46,568 bases of DNA, taken from positions 1 through 46,568 of the forward strand of contig JAAYSI010000203.1 in NCBI GenBank assembly GCA_012524045.1, in the 5' to 3' direction. The translations under genes were made by a program, and so were the position numbers. Below the pieces are notes generated by a model. The model saw only the letters and a list, made by a program, of their open reading frames with translations, was not told where the DNA came from and made no database searches. Positions 18,370 through 26,476 of this stretch are shown piece by piece (position 1 is the first letter of the stretch; the number at the start of each line of letters is the position of its first letter). This DNA is from Peptococcaceae bacterium (GTDB taxonomy: Bacteria; Bacillota; Desulfitobacteriia; Desulfitobacteriales; Syntrophobotulaceae).

Positions 18370-19114
18370 AGTGGTAGGGATTCGCTTCAAGAAAGCCGGC
18401 AAGATATATTACTTTCTTCCCGGTGGTTTAGATCTTAAACTAAATGATTATGTAATAGTAGAGACGGCTAGGGGAATGGAATTCGGGGAAGTCGTACTTC
18501 CCTTGCGGGAGATCGCGGAAGAGGAGATTGTTTCTCCATTAAAAGAAGTGATTCGTAAAGCGACGGCTGAAGATATTAAGCAATATAAGGAAAACAAAAA
18601 AAAGGAAAAGGATGCTTTTCAGATTTGTCTCACTAAAATCGCATCTCATAATCTCCCGATGAAATTAATCGATGTTGAATATACTTTTGACGGCAATAAA
18701 ATTATTTTTTCGTTTACTGCTGAAGGCCGAGTAGATTTTCGGGAATTAGTAAAAGATCTTGCTGCGGTATTTCGGACCAGGATAGAACTACGGCAGATCG
18801 GGGTTAGGGACGAGGCAAAAATGCTTGGCGGAATAGGGTCCTGTGGTAGAGAATTATGTTGTTCACTGTTTTTAGGTGATTTTGAGCCTGTTTCAATAAG
18901 AATGGCCAAAGATCAAAATCTCTCTCTTAATCCGACCAAAATTTCGGGCATTTGTGGACGCTTAATGTGCTGTTTAAAATATGAAAACGGTTGCTACGAG
19001 TGTGCCAATGATAGTATGAAACAAGAAGAAGGCCATGCTCTCTTTACGGAACTACTTGATGAAGAAAGCCAGGCGGAATTGGAAAAGCTTGTTGCGGAAG
19101 AAGCGGAGGAGTAA
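18362..19114 (+). CDS. ricT: PSP1-domain protein RicT (YaaT)
   Basis: The 250-residue protein starts VVGIRFKKAGKIYYF and has the PSP1 C-terminal domain with the family's cysteine set in GSCGRELCCS and GICGRLMCCLKYENGCYEC. In Bacillus, RicT with RicA and RicF forms the FeS-containing Y-complex, which assists RNase Y in mRNA maturation and affects sporulation, competence and biofilm formation. The TTG start at 18362 is supported by GGGAGGA six bases upstream and overlaps the end of holB. ricA and ricF are not in the window. Confidence 0.93.
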   Translation: MAKVVGIRFKKAGKIYYFLPGGLDLKLNDYVIVETARGMEFGEVVLPLREIAEEEIVSPLKEVIRKATAEDIKQYKENKKKEKDAFQICLTKIASHNLPMKLIDVEYTFDGNKIIFSFTAEGRVDFRELVKDLAAVFRTRIELRQIGVRDEAKMLGGIGSCGRELCCSLFLGDFEPVSIRMAKDQNLSLNPTKISGICGRLMCCLKYENGCYECANDSMKQEEGHALFTELLDEESQAELEKLVAEEAEE

Positions 19115-19116
19115 AA

Positions 19117-19425
19117 TTGGGTCAGCTATATCAAGCGATATCAGAAGTTGAAGAGAATATAGCTAAACTTTTAAATGAAGTAAGAAGTCTTAAACAATAT
19201 GTTGAATACCTTGAGGAGGAAAATGTTAAGCTTAAAAGGCAATTATGTGCCGTATCTGAGGCTGATACGGCTAGGGTTCAGAAAAATGCTGCCAGAATCC
19301 AAAAAGAAGCCCAAGAAAACCTAGAAAAACTTTATAATGAAGGTTTTCATGTTTGTCATATATATTTTGGCGAACCTTTGGAAGGCAGTTGCCTTTTTTG
19401 TAATGCGTTTTTAAGAAAGGACTAG
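19117..19425 (+). CDS. yabA: Replication initiation-control protein YabA
   Basis: A 102-residue protein with an N-terminal coiled coil (about 5-45, leucine-rich heptads) and a C-terminal zinc-binding part with His-x-Cys (CHVCHIYF region) and CLFC. YabA tethers DnaA to the DnaN clamp and limits reinitiation. It starts at TTG 19117, two bases after the ricT stop, with GGAGGAG six bases upstream. Order ricT-yabA-rsmI is conserved. Confidence 0.92.
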   Translation: MGQLYQAISEVEENIAKLLNEVRSLKQYVEYLEEENVKLKRQLCAVSEADTARVQKNAARIQKEAQENLEKLYNEGFHVCHIYFGEPLEGSCLFCNAFLRKD

Positions 19426-19438
19426 GTGCAAAAAAAGA

Positions 19439-20290
19439 ATGGTGGAAAAGGGTGCTTTATATGTATGCCCCACTCCGATCGGTAATCTTGCAGATATTAC
19501 TTTAAGAGTATTGGATACTTTGAAGCAGGTTGATTTTATAGCGGCGGAAGATACCCGCCATTCCCGAAAACTTTTGGCTCATTATAAGATAAAGACCCTT
19601 CTAATCAGTTATCATGAGCATAACGAAAGACAGCGAGCCGCGGAGCTAATCGCAAGATTGCAACAAGGGCAAAGCGGTGCTTTGATTTCGGATGCGGGGA
19701 TGCCGGGGATTTCCGATCCCGGCAGCGTGCTTATCCGCCAATGTATTGAAAAAGGAATCAAAATAGACGTTTTACCTGGCCCGAATGCTGCGCTTACAGC
19801 ACTGGTTCTGTCCGGAATGCCCACTGACAGTTTTCTTTATTTGGGCTTTCTGCCTTCTAAGAAAAAAGAACGTCAAAAAATCTTGGCCGAGATTGCAGAA
19901 CTTCCATATACCATAATCCTTTACGAAGCACCCCATCGTTTACAGCGGACCCTGCAAGATATTCTTGAAGTTTTAGGAGATAGGGAAGTCGCTGTGGCGC
20001 GAGAACTAACTAAGCTCCATCAAACAGTGCATAGAGGAGCGGCCAGCGATTTATTAGCTGAATTTGAGCAAACTCCGGCCAAAGGCGAATGTTGCTTGCT
20101 CATTGCACCGGCTAAGGGTCAAGAACAAGTGCTTAAGAACCAGGCTACAGATTGGCTTCGTGATTTAGAAAAATTAGAGGCAGAAGGTGTAACCGGTAAG
20201 GAAGCACTAAGATTAGTAGCCCAAAAGTACGGGATAGGTAAAAATGCTATTTATAAGGCGAAGCTTGAGCAAAAGAAAAATACGAAATAA
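19439..20290 (+). CDS. rsmI: 16S rRNA (cytidine-1402-2'-O)-methyltransferase RsmI
   Basis: A tetrapyrrole-methylase-fold enzyme of 283 residues with PTPIGNLADITLR, AEDTRHSRKLL and SDAGMPGISDPG, all diagnostic of RsmI. It 2'-O-methylates C1402 in the 16S decoding centre using SAM. AGGTG lies about eight bases before ATG 19439. It is the last gene of this operon before a shared terminator with abrB. Confidence 0.95.
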   Translation: MVEKGALYVCPTPIGNLADITLRVLDTLKQVDFIAAEDTRHSRKLLAHYKIKTLLISYHEHNERQRAAELIARLQQGQSGALISDAGMPGISDPGSVLIRQCIEKGIKIDVLPGPNAALTALVLSGMPTDSFLYLGFLPSKKKERQKILAEIAELPYTIILYEAPHRLQRTLQDILEVLGDREVAVARELTKLHQTVHRGAASDLLAEFEQTPAKGECCLLIAPAKGQEQVLKNQATDWLRDLEKLEAEGVTGKEALRLVAQKYGIGKNAIYKAKLEQKKNTK

Positions 20291-20292
20291 AA

Positions 20293-20315
20293 AAGAGGTA
20301 ATTAAATTACCTCTT
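20293..20315. terminator. Bidirectional terminator between rsmI and abrB
   Basis: AAGAGGTAATT and AATTACCTCTT are exact complements. On the minus strand it is followed by TTTTTTATTT (strong, for abrB); on the plus strand by ATTT (weak, for rsmI). Confidence 0.8.
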
Positions 20316-20346
20316 ATTTGGGTCAAATTTGGTTTTTACTTTACGC

Positions 20347-20604
20347 TTAACCCGCGGTTACGGCAACTTCAGCCATAGCTGCGGCACATTCAGAACATAC
20401 ATTTTTCCCACGGAAATTCTGTACATTGTTGGCGTTACCGCAGAATACGCAGGCCGGCTCGTACTTCTTCAATATAATTTTTTCGTCATCGACGTAGATT
20501 TCCAAGGCATCTTTTTCGTCGATTCCTAGAGTCCTACGGAGCTCTATCGGTAGTACAACACGGCCTAATTCGTCTACTTTTCTTACAATTCCGGTAGATT
20601 TCAT
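20347..20604 (-). CDS. abrB: AbrB-family transition-state regulator with a C-terminal zinc ribbon
   Basis: The N-terminal 50 residues (STGIVRKVDELGRVVLP, LRRTLGIDEKDALEIYVDD) match Bacillus AbrB almost residue for residue, so the swapped-hairpin DNA-binding domain is intact. The C-terminus differs: instead of the AbrB multimerisation domain it has CVFC and CSEC, a likely zinc ribbon, in 85 residues total. AbrB represses transition-state and sporulation genes. ATG 20604 is supported by AAAGGAG; a longer in-frame start at 20637 lacks one and would add eleven residues. It is divergent from metG with its own promoter at 20650-20678. Confidence 0.88.
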   Translation of the reverse strand: MKSTGIVRKVDELGRVVLPIELRRTLGIDEKDALEIYVDDEKIILKKYEPACVFCGNANNVQNFRGKNVCSECAAAMAEVAVTAG

Positions 20605-20649
20605 TGCAATACTCCTTTCTCCAACAAGTTTCGACATTTTAACAACCTT

Positions 20650-20678
20650 ATGTTACCAATCTTTCCTAAAAAAGTCAA
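20650..20678 (-). promoter_or_regulatory. Promoter of abrB
   Basis: On the minus strand TTGACT (20678-20673), a 17-base spacer and TAACAT (20655-20650) lie about 45 bases before the abrB start. Confidence 0.7.
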
Positions 20679-20769
20679 TAGAAAATTGACACTCTTAGAA
20701 AAAATTTTTATCTGGAACTTGCATTAAAAATTATAAAGAATCTTCCTAATAATAAATATTGGCGAAAAC

Positions 20770-20799
20770 TTAACAATAAACCCTGATATTACCTATAGT
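20770..20799 (+). promoter_or_regulatory. Possible promoter of metG
   Basis: TTAACA (20770-20775), 18 bases and TATAGT (20794-20799). Another -10-like TATAAT at 20810-20815 lacks a good -35. Confidence 0.4.
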
Positions 20800-20895
20800 A
20801 AACAAAGAATATAATACAAGGCATCTAATTCTGGTTATACTCTATATTATGGAGTTTGACCCCCGGAATGTTTATTTTAAAAGGAGCTGTGTCCT

Positions 20896-22809
20896 ATGAA
20901 ATACTATATTACTACCCCGATTTATTACCCTAATTCCAGCCCTCATATTGGTACTGCCTATACTACCATTGCAGCAGATGCGATGGCTCGTTTACGTCGA
21001 ATGAAAGGCGATGATGTGTTTTTTCTGACAGGAACTGATGAAAACGCTCAGAAAATCGTAAGAACCGCTGAAGCCGCTGGCCTAGACCCCCATACCTATG
21101 TTGACGGTATAGTCGAAAAGTTTAAGGAGCTATGGCGGCTATTGGACATTTCCAATGATGATTTTATCCGGACGACGGAAGAGCGTCATGCTAAAGTGGT
21201 TCAGCAAATCTTTACTCGCCTTTATGAACAGGGTGATATTTACAAATCCGAATATGAAGGCTGGTACTGTACTCCCTGTGAGACATTTTGGACTAGAAAT
21301 AAGCTTGTTGACGGTAAATGTCCCAACCCAGACTGTGGGCGGGAGGTTGAACTCCTAAAAGAAGAGAGTTACTTTTTTAGAATGTCGAAGTATGAACAAA
21401 GGTTGCTAAAATATATTCAGGAAAATCCGGACTTTATCCAGCCGGTCTCCAGGCGCAATGAAATGATTCGTTTTATTGAAAGCGGTCTGGAAGATCTCTG
21501 CGTTTCTCGGACCACATTTCAATGGGGTATTAAAGTACCTTTTGACCCGAAACATGTTGTTTATGTTTGGCTTGATGCGTTAATTAACTATATTTCCGCT
21601 TTGGGTTATCCTGACGATGTAAATTATAATAAATATTGGCCTGCGGATGTGCATTTAATTGGCAAGGATATTTTACGCTTTCATACTATTATTTGGCCTA
21701 TTATTTTAATGGCCTTGGATATTCCATTGCCTAAAAAAGTGTACGGCCACGGTTGGTTTTTAAGTCGTGAAGGTGGAAAAATATCCAAATCTCGCGGTAA
21801 CGTTCAGGATTCATTTGAATTAATCCGGCGCTACGGTTCCGATCCGATTCGCTACTTCCTTCTAAGAGAAATGCAGGCCGGAATGGACGGGACTTATTCG
21901 GAAGATGATTTAGTGGAGAAACTGAACAGTGATTTAGCTAATGATTTAGGTAATTATATCTCCAGAACCTTAGCCATGATTGTCAAATATAACGATAGTA
22001 AAGTTCCGGCTCCGGGAGCTGATACTGAGCTGGAAACGGAACTTAAAAGCCTTAGCTCTAGCGTGGCTAAGACTGTAGAACAAAAAATGTTGGACTGCGA
22101 TCCGGCAGCAGCTTTAGAAGCAATTTGGCAATTTGTCAGCCAGTGTAATAAATACGTTGATACCACAGCACCCTGGAATCTAGCCAAAGACCCTGCCCAG
22201 CGCGAAAGGCTAAACACAGTCCTTTATACTTTTGCTGACAGCATTAGGATTTTGGGGATTTTCTGCGCCCCCTTTATGCCCGGTGTCCCGGAAAAGATAA
22301 AACCGCTATTGGGTGGTGGCGATTATTATCGGGTTTGGGATGATGCAACCCGCTGGAATGTGCTTAAGCCCGGCACTGAAATACAAAAAGGCGAACCGAT
22401 TTTCCCAAGAGTGGACCTGTCCCAATTTTCCGAACCGGAAAGCGAGCAAGAAGCTCCAGATGTTGTTAAAATGCCGCCTTTGAAAGAGGAGATCGGCATT
22501 GACGAATTTGCCAAATTAGACCTTAGAGTAGTTAAAATTATAAAGGCTGAAAAGGTCGAAAAAACAGATAGACTTCTAAAATTAGAAGTAGAAATGGGCG
22601 GCGAAACGAGAACAGTGGTTTCCGGCATAGCTCAACACTATACAGCGGAAGAATTAGTGGGCAAAAAAGTAATCCTGGTTGCTAATCTTAAACCGGCAAA
22701 ATTAAGAGGAATCGTATCTCAAGGAATGATCCTGGCAGCTTCTGACCAAGAACAATTGGAAGTCTTAACAGTAGCTAAAGACTTACCTACAGGAGCACAA
22801 GTGAAATGA
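20896..22809 (+). CDS. metG: Methionyl-tRNA synthetase
   Basis: A class I synthetase of 637 residues. It shows the HIGH-type motif PHIGTAYT (about 17-24), a zinc site (CTPCETFW and CPNPDC, about 125-150), the KMSKS-type motif KISKSRGN (about 295-302), the anticodon-binding helices, and a C-terminal tRNA-binding (EMAP/Trbp111) domain beginning at about residue 535 (DEFAKLDLRVVKI). AAGGAGC precedes ATG 20896. Its stop codon overlaps the tatD start in ATGA, so translation is coupled. Confidence 0.97.
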   Translation: MKYYITTPIYYPNSSPHIGTAYTTIAADAMARLRRMKGDDVFFLTGTDENAQKIVRTAEAAGLDPHTYVDGIVEKFKELWRLLDISNDDFIRTTEERHAKVVQQIFTRLYEQGDIYKSEYEGWYCTPCETFWTRNKLVDGKCPNPDCGREVELLKEESYFFRMSKYEQRLLKYIQENPDFIQPVSRRNEMIRFIESGLEDLCVSRTTFQWGIKVPFDPKHVVYVWLDALINYISALGYPDDVNYNKYWPADVHLIGKDILRFHTIIWPIILMALDIPLPKKVYGHGWFLSREGGKISKSRGNVQDSFELIRRYGSDPIRYFLLREMQAGMDGTYSEDDLVEKLNSDLANDLGNYISRTLAMIVKYNDSKVPAPGADTELETELKSLSSSVAKTVEQKMLDCDPAAALEAIWQFVSQCNKYVDTTAPWNLAKDPAQRERLNTVLYTFADSIRILGIFCAPFMPGVPEKIKPLLGGGDYYRVWDDATRWNVLKPGTEIQKGEPIFPRVDLSQFSEPESEQEAPDVVKMPPLKEEIGIDEFAKLDLRVVKIIKAEKVEKTDRLLKLEVEMGGETRTVVSGIAQHYTAEELVGKKVILVANLKPAKLRGIVSQGMILAASDQEQLEVLTVAKDLPTGAQVK

Positions 22810-23573
22810 TTTGGGATACCCACGCCCATCTTGATGATAAGAGATTCGATTCAGACAGAGAACAAGTTATTCGTAGAGCCAGGGATGCCGGAGTTACAAA
22901 TATTATTAATATTGGCTATGATTTACCGTCCAGCAAGCGGGCTGTAGATATGGCCATGAAATACGACTTTATGTATGCGGCGGTTGGCATACATCCGCAC
23001 AATGCCAAAGAGTGTACTGAGGAAGTATTAAGCAAGTTGGAAAGGCTGGTTCAAAACCCTAAAGTTATAGCTTGGGGAGAGATTGGCCTGGATTATTATC
23101 GCGATCTTTCACCGAGGGATGTGCAACGCCAAGTTTTCGTAAAGCAAATAGAATTGGCGAATGCAGCTGGGCTGCCGATTATTATTCACAATCGAGATGC
23201 CCATGGAGACCTTCTGCAAGTAATTATGAAACACCGTCCGGAGTATGGAGGATTGTTCCATTCCTATTCAGGTTCCTGGGAAATGGCTAAAGAATTATTA
23301 AAAGAGGATTATTACCTATCCTTTTCCGGTCCTCTAACCTATAAAAATGCACGGCATAGCGTGGAAGTAGCCACTAAGATTCCGGAAGACAGGTTTGTCG
23401 TTGAGACGGACTGTCCCTATTTGACCCCCGAACCCTATCGTGGCCAAAGGAACGAGCCTGCCTACGTTTGTGAGGTAGTAAAAAAGATAGCTGAGTTAAA
23501 AGGTCTTTCTTACGAGAAAGTAGCGGAATTATCTACTCGGAATGCCGAAGAATTTTTTAAGATTAACGATTAA
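22806..23573 (+). CDS. tatD: TatD-family metal-dependent hydrolase
   Basis: A TIM-barrel hydrolase of 255 residues with the metal ligands of the family: DTHAHLD near the N-terminus, GEIGLDYYRD (Glu about 92), IIHNRDAH, FHSYSG and ETDCPYLTPEP. TatD/YabD proteins are 3'-5' nucleases acting on DNA and RNA ends. It overlaps metG by four bases. In related genomes rnmV/ksgA follow soon; here a 15-kb block intervenes. Confidence 0.94.
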   Translation: MIWDTHAHLDDKRFDSDREQVIRRARDAGVTNIINIGYDLPSSKRAVDMAMKYDFMYAAVGIHPHNAKECTEEVLSKLERLVQNPKVIAWGEIGLDYYRDLSPRDVQRQVFVKQIELANAAGLPIIIHNRDAHGDLLQVIMKHRPEYGGLFHSYSGSWEMAKELLKEDYYLSFSGPLTYKNARHSVEVATKIPEDRFVVETDCPYLTPEPYRGQRNEPAYVCEVVKKIAELKGLSYEKVAELSTRNAEEFFKIND

Positions 23574-23655
23574 GGAAGTAAATCTATAAGGGCTCCGAAT
23601 AAAGAGAACAAAAATTTAAAATAAATAAAAGTTGTATAAATACCGCCTAAAAGGA

Positions 23656-23690
23656 GACTGCTGCCCAATAATTTTTGTAAGGCAGCAGTC
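23656..23690. terminator. Hairpin between convergent tatD and the membrane-protein gene
   Basis: GACTGCTGCC and GGCAGCAGTC form a perfect 10-bp stem. T tracts are short on both sides (TTACC on plus, TCCTTTT on minus), so it may serve both genes. Confidence 0.6.
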
Positions 23691-23703
23691 TTACCGGGAA
23701 AAT

Positions 23704-24309
23704 TTAATGGATTGCTTTTTCTGTTTCATAGTCAGTGTAGTAAGGTAAGGTCCAAGCTCCTGGGCTGACTTTAGCTTCGCCGTCTAGTTTTTGCTCTTCT
23801 AGAGGTGCCGTTCTAAAGATTGAAGGATCTGCCAATGAAGTTATAGCTTTGGCGCTTGCAACACCGAAGACTAAGTTCTGCCAGAGGTTGCTCTTATGAC
23901 TCTTATTCAGCTTAGGACTGCTGCGAAACAGACCAGATTTTATGCCAAGAACATAGTATACCATCCAAATTACTGAACCATAGCTAGCACCTTTAAGAAT
24001 AGGATGATCTTTTCCTGTAAATTTAAAGAGGTAAACCAGTGGTATTCCGGCCAGAGCGCCACTTAACATATGATTAATCTGCCCAAAGAGAAAATTTCCT
24101 CTCCGTTTCGTTCGAAAACCTTTCATAAAAATTGAGCCGGCGATATGTCCATATAAGGATTCTGTTTTATTTCTGCGCCAATTTCTGAGATTTAAAATGT
24201 CTAAAGCTAAAGTGCCTAGCAGCCCGCTTATTACACCTAAGGTTATGGAATCTTTTACTTTAGGTATTGACCTAGCAATATTAGTTATTTGTTCAATATA
24301 CCTTGGCAA
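23704..24309 (-). CDS. Integral membrane protein of unknown function
   Basis: A 201-residue protein with about four hydrophobic segments (around 22-40, 80-100, 108-125 and 150-165) and a polar C-terminal tail. It has no motif I recognise; conserved-looking features are LALDILNLRNWRRNKTESLYGHIAGSIF and HMLSGALAGIPLVYLF. It starts at TTG 24309 with GGGGAGGT ten bases upstream; the ATG immediately after that site is out of frame. It stands alone at the left edge of the minus-strand block. Confidence 0.6.
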   Translation of the reverse strand: MPRYIEQITNIARSIPKVKDSITLGVISGLLGTLALDILNLRNWRRNKTESLYGHIAGSIFMKGFRTKRRGNFLFGQINHMLSGALAGIPLVYLFKFTGKDHPILKGASYGSVIWMVYYVLGIKSGLFRSSPKLNKSHKSNLWQNLVFGVASAKAITSLADPSIFRTAPLEEQKLDGEAKVSPGAWTLPYYTDYETEKAIH

Positions 24310-24458
24310 AACAAATCATACCTCCCCTTATCGTAGTAGTGTTCTGTTCGGGTTCCGAAGTTAGCCATGAATTTATCTACCGTTATTCTCTCCTAAAAAA
24401 GAAAAGTTTTACGTTGTTATTTTTACCATTTAGTAAAAGAAAATTAAATAAAATAAAA

Positions 24459-24495
24459 AAATTTGAGGATAATCTCAAATTTTCTTTATTTTTGC
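24459..24495. other. Bidirectional terminator-like hairpin in a divergent gap
   Basis: AAATTTGAG (24459-24467) and CTCAAATTT (24474-24482) form a 9-bp stem with T-rich tails on both strands. It lies between two divergent genes, where no annotated transcript ends. Confidence 0.6.
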
Positions 24496-24518
24496 CTAGT
24501 TAAAAAGGTAAGAACATA

Positions 24519-24527
24519 TGTTATAAT
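24519..24527 (+). promoter_or_regulatory. Extended -10 promoter of the zinc-ribbon gene
   Basis: TGT followed by TATAAT (24522-24527), 46 bases before the ATG at 24573; the -35 region is poor, as usual for extended -10 promoters. Confidence 0.55.
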
Positions 24528-24572
24528 ATTCACCAGATTATTCAATGGGATAAAAAGACGAGGTGTTGAGAG

Positions 24573-24803
24573 ATGGCAAACTATTATTTAATTTGCGCCG
24601 ATTGTGACCATGAATTTTCCGTAGCTACGGATTGTGGCAACCCATTTGATCAGGTTTGCCCAGTATGCTCCAGTAAAAATATCTGCCAGAGGTTTAATGT
24701 CCCAAATGAAATTTGCATTGATGCGATGAAAGAATGTAATGCCTGCCCTTTTGATAACAATTGCAAGATTCAAAATGAACGCAAAAGTGATCAGGAAAAA
24801 TAG
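24573..24803 (+). CDS. Small zinc-ribbon protein (FmdB-like)
   Basis: A 76-residue protein with an N-terminal zinc ribbon, CADCDHEFSVATDC followed by CPVCSSKNICQRF, resembling the FmdB/CxxC_CxxC_SSSS regulatory domain, then a second cluster CNACPFDNNCKI. Nine cysteines in total. Function is unknown. GAGGTGTTGAGAG upstream provides a Shine-Dalgarno. Its last 13 bases overlap the 3' end of the convergent metallopeptidase gene. Confidence 0.65.
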   Translation: MANYYLICADCDHEFSVATDCGNPFDQVCPVCSSKNICQRFNVPNEICIDAMKECNACPFDNNCKIQNERKSDQEK

Positions 24804-25522
24804 GACATAAGTATATTTCCGTTGCGGGTTAACCATTTTTTCCATTTCCTATAATCCGGCAAAAAGCTTTCTACAGTAAGCCAGAAATCACGTGAATGAT
24901 CCATGTGTCTCAGATGAGTGAGCTCATGGATTATTACATATGCGGAAACTTGGTTTGGAGCCATGATAATTCGCCAGTTAAGGTTGATTGTACCTTTATT
25001 AGAACAACTGCCCCACCGTGACTTCTGGTCCTTAATCTTTAATTTCTTGTAAGGGAGATTTAACTGCTTAGAATAGTACTCAACTTGTCCTGGCAGGATT
25101 TCTTCCGCTTGTTTCACATACCATTTTTTAAGCAGTTCCTTGACCAATAGACTTTGTTGTCCAGTTTCCAAATTGTTCGGAATATAGGCTATCAGACGAC
25201 TGCCTTTAAAAGTAGCGTAGTACTCTGAACCGGTGGTATATTCAAGCACTAGGGGATAGTTTCTGCCACGGTAGGGGAATTTTTCGCCAGAGGAAAAGGT
25301 AGGGGTTCGTTCGATCTGAGCCCTTTGCCTTTGTTTTTCAAGACTTTTCAGTACCCAATCTTTCCGGCTTTGCAAAAAACTCTCAGCATATTCCATGCTA
25401 ACATGGTTTGGTACTGTGACTCGGACGCGCTGGTCTTTGATGGTTATACTTAGCTTTTTGGCTCTGTTACTCCTATGAAACTCACATTTGATTAAGTTAT
25501 CGTTGATTTTTAAATAATCCAT
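24791..25522 (-). CDS. YgjP-like/SprT-type zinc metallopeptidase domain protein (DUF45)
   Basis: A 243-residue protein with the zinc-binding motif VIIHELTHLRHMDHSRDFW (HExxH plus a third His) and the preceding family signature SRWGSCSNKGTINLNWRI. DUF45/YgjP proteins are predicted soluble metallopeptidases, often found next to restriction or repair genes; the physiological substrate is not established. ATG 25522 is preceded by AAGGAATAGAG. It overlaps the convergent zinc-ribbon gene by 13 bases. Confidence 0.8.
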   Translation of the reverse strand: MDYLKINDNLIKCEFHRSNRAKKLSITIKDQRVRVTVPNHVSMEYAESFLQSRKDWVLKSLEKQRQRAQIERTPTFSSGEKFPYRGRNYPLVLEYTTGSEYYATFKGSRLIAYIPNNLETGQQSLLVKELLKKWYVKQAEEILPGQVEYYSKQLNLPYKKLKIKDQKSRWGSCSNKGTINLNWRIIMAPNQVSAYVIIHELTHLRHMDHSRDFWLTVESFLPDYRKWKKWLTRNGNILMSYFS

Positions 25523-25642
25523 CTCTATTCCTTGCTATTCTAGTCTTAGTTAATTTGATTTACTTAAAAAATAACATTAAATCAAATATTAAATTATAAC
25601 TAATTATAGTTTACTATATTATTTAGTTTTTTGATATGGCTA

Positions 25643-26374
25643 TTAATAATTGAATTCAACAAGGTTCTTCCGATAGCGGTGCGGAACAAACTGGGTTTGC
25701 AATTTCGTATTTTTTCTACTGTCAATACCTATATGCTGAAAATAGCTCTGCCATAGCTGTTGATAAAAAGCTTCATCATCAGTAAAGTCAATCTTTACAT
25801 CTTTAGGTAGGTCGGCCAAAAACCATTCTTTGCGATTATAAACTACCGCAATATTTCTTCGTTTGTCATGAATAATAAAGTTCTCCTTTGCCAGTCGATC
25901 GGCAAAATGATCGGCCAGCAGAATGATGATATTATTATCGGGTTCCAGGGCCGCGTATAGACAATTTCGAGCTTCGGCAAATCTTAGGAGGCCGAAGAAA
26001 CGGTGGGCTTCAAACGAAACTTGTTTAGCTGTTTTCAGGACAGGTAATACTGCCGGATGGGTATAATAGCTGTTAATTTTCGCCCCCAGTTTAAAAGCTA
26101 ATTCGAGATAACGTAAAATTAGGTTTTCTTTATTAGGATGGTTAGAAAGGTAAACGTAGTAAATTTGTCTTAAGGCCTCGTTGGAGATTTTTTGTTCAAC
26201 GGCTGTATAGACTTTTGCCGCTAACTGAGGGTCGCTTTTTAGAAATTTGCTGTTGGTTGCTAGGCTGAATTGATAACGATCCTTGTGATAAATTCCTTCG
26301 GCTTTTTCTTCATAATAATTGTAGTAGATTGCGGTTAGAACGCCTTCAAAACTGCCGTCATAAAGATAATCCAT
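25643..26374 (-). CDS. TIGR03915-type partner of a radical SAM DNA-metabolism protein
   Basis: A 243-residue soluble protein starting YLYDGSFEGVLTAIYYNYY, the recognisable start of the TIGR03915 (DUF4130) family, which is almost always encoded with a TIGR03916 radical SAM protein; in many bacteria it is fused to a uracil-DNA-glycosylase-like domain. Here the fusion partner is absent and the C-terminus (FVPHRYRKNLVEF) closes the family domain. Its function is unknown beyond the predicted link to DNA repair or modification. The radical SAM gene lies 102 bases upstream on the same strand, so they are probably an operon. Confidence 0.82.
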   Translation of the reverse strand: MDYLYDGSFEGVLTAIYYNYYEEKAEGIYHKDRYQFSLATNSKFLKSDPQLAAKVYTAVEQKISNEALRQIYYVYLSNHPNKENLILRYLELAFKLGAKINSYYTHPAVLPVLKTAKQVSFEAHRFFGLLRFAEARNCLYAALEPDNNIIILLADHFADRLAKENFIIHDKRRNIAVVYNRKEWFLADLPKDVKIDFTDDEAFYQQLWQSYFQHIGIDSRKNTKLQTQFVPHRYRKNLVEFNY

Positions 26375-26476
26375 TTTTGGGACCTCGCTAGACTAGGATT
26401 TTTAAATTACTTACCGTTGTTAATATTTTTCATAATACCTAGAAATTATTTTAGAAGCTGAAATAGTCCGTCCGTA

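Noticed and set aside
24309-24390. 27-codon minus-strand ORF overlapping the start of the membrane-protein gene
   Set aside because: The nearest AGGAGAG is 19 bases from its ATG, too far for initiation, and it ends inside the confirmed membrane gene.
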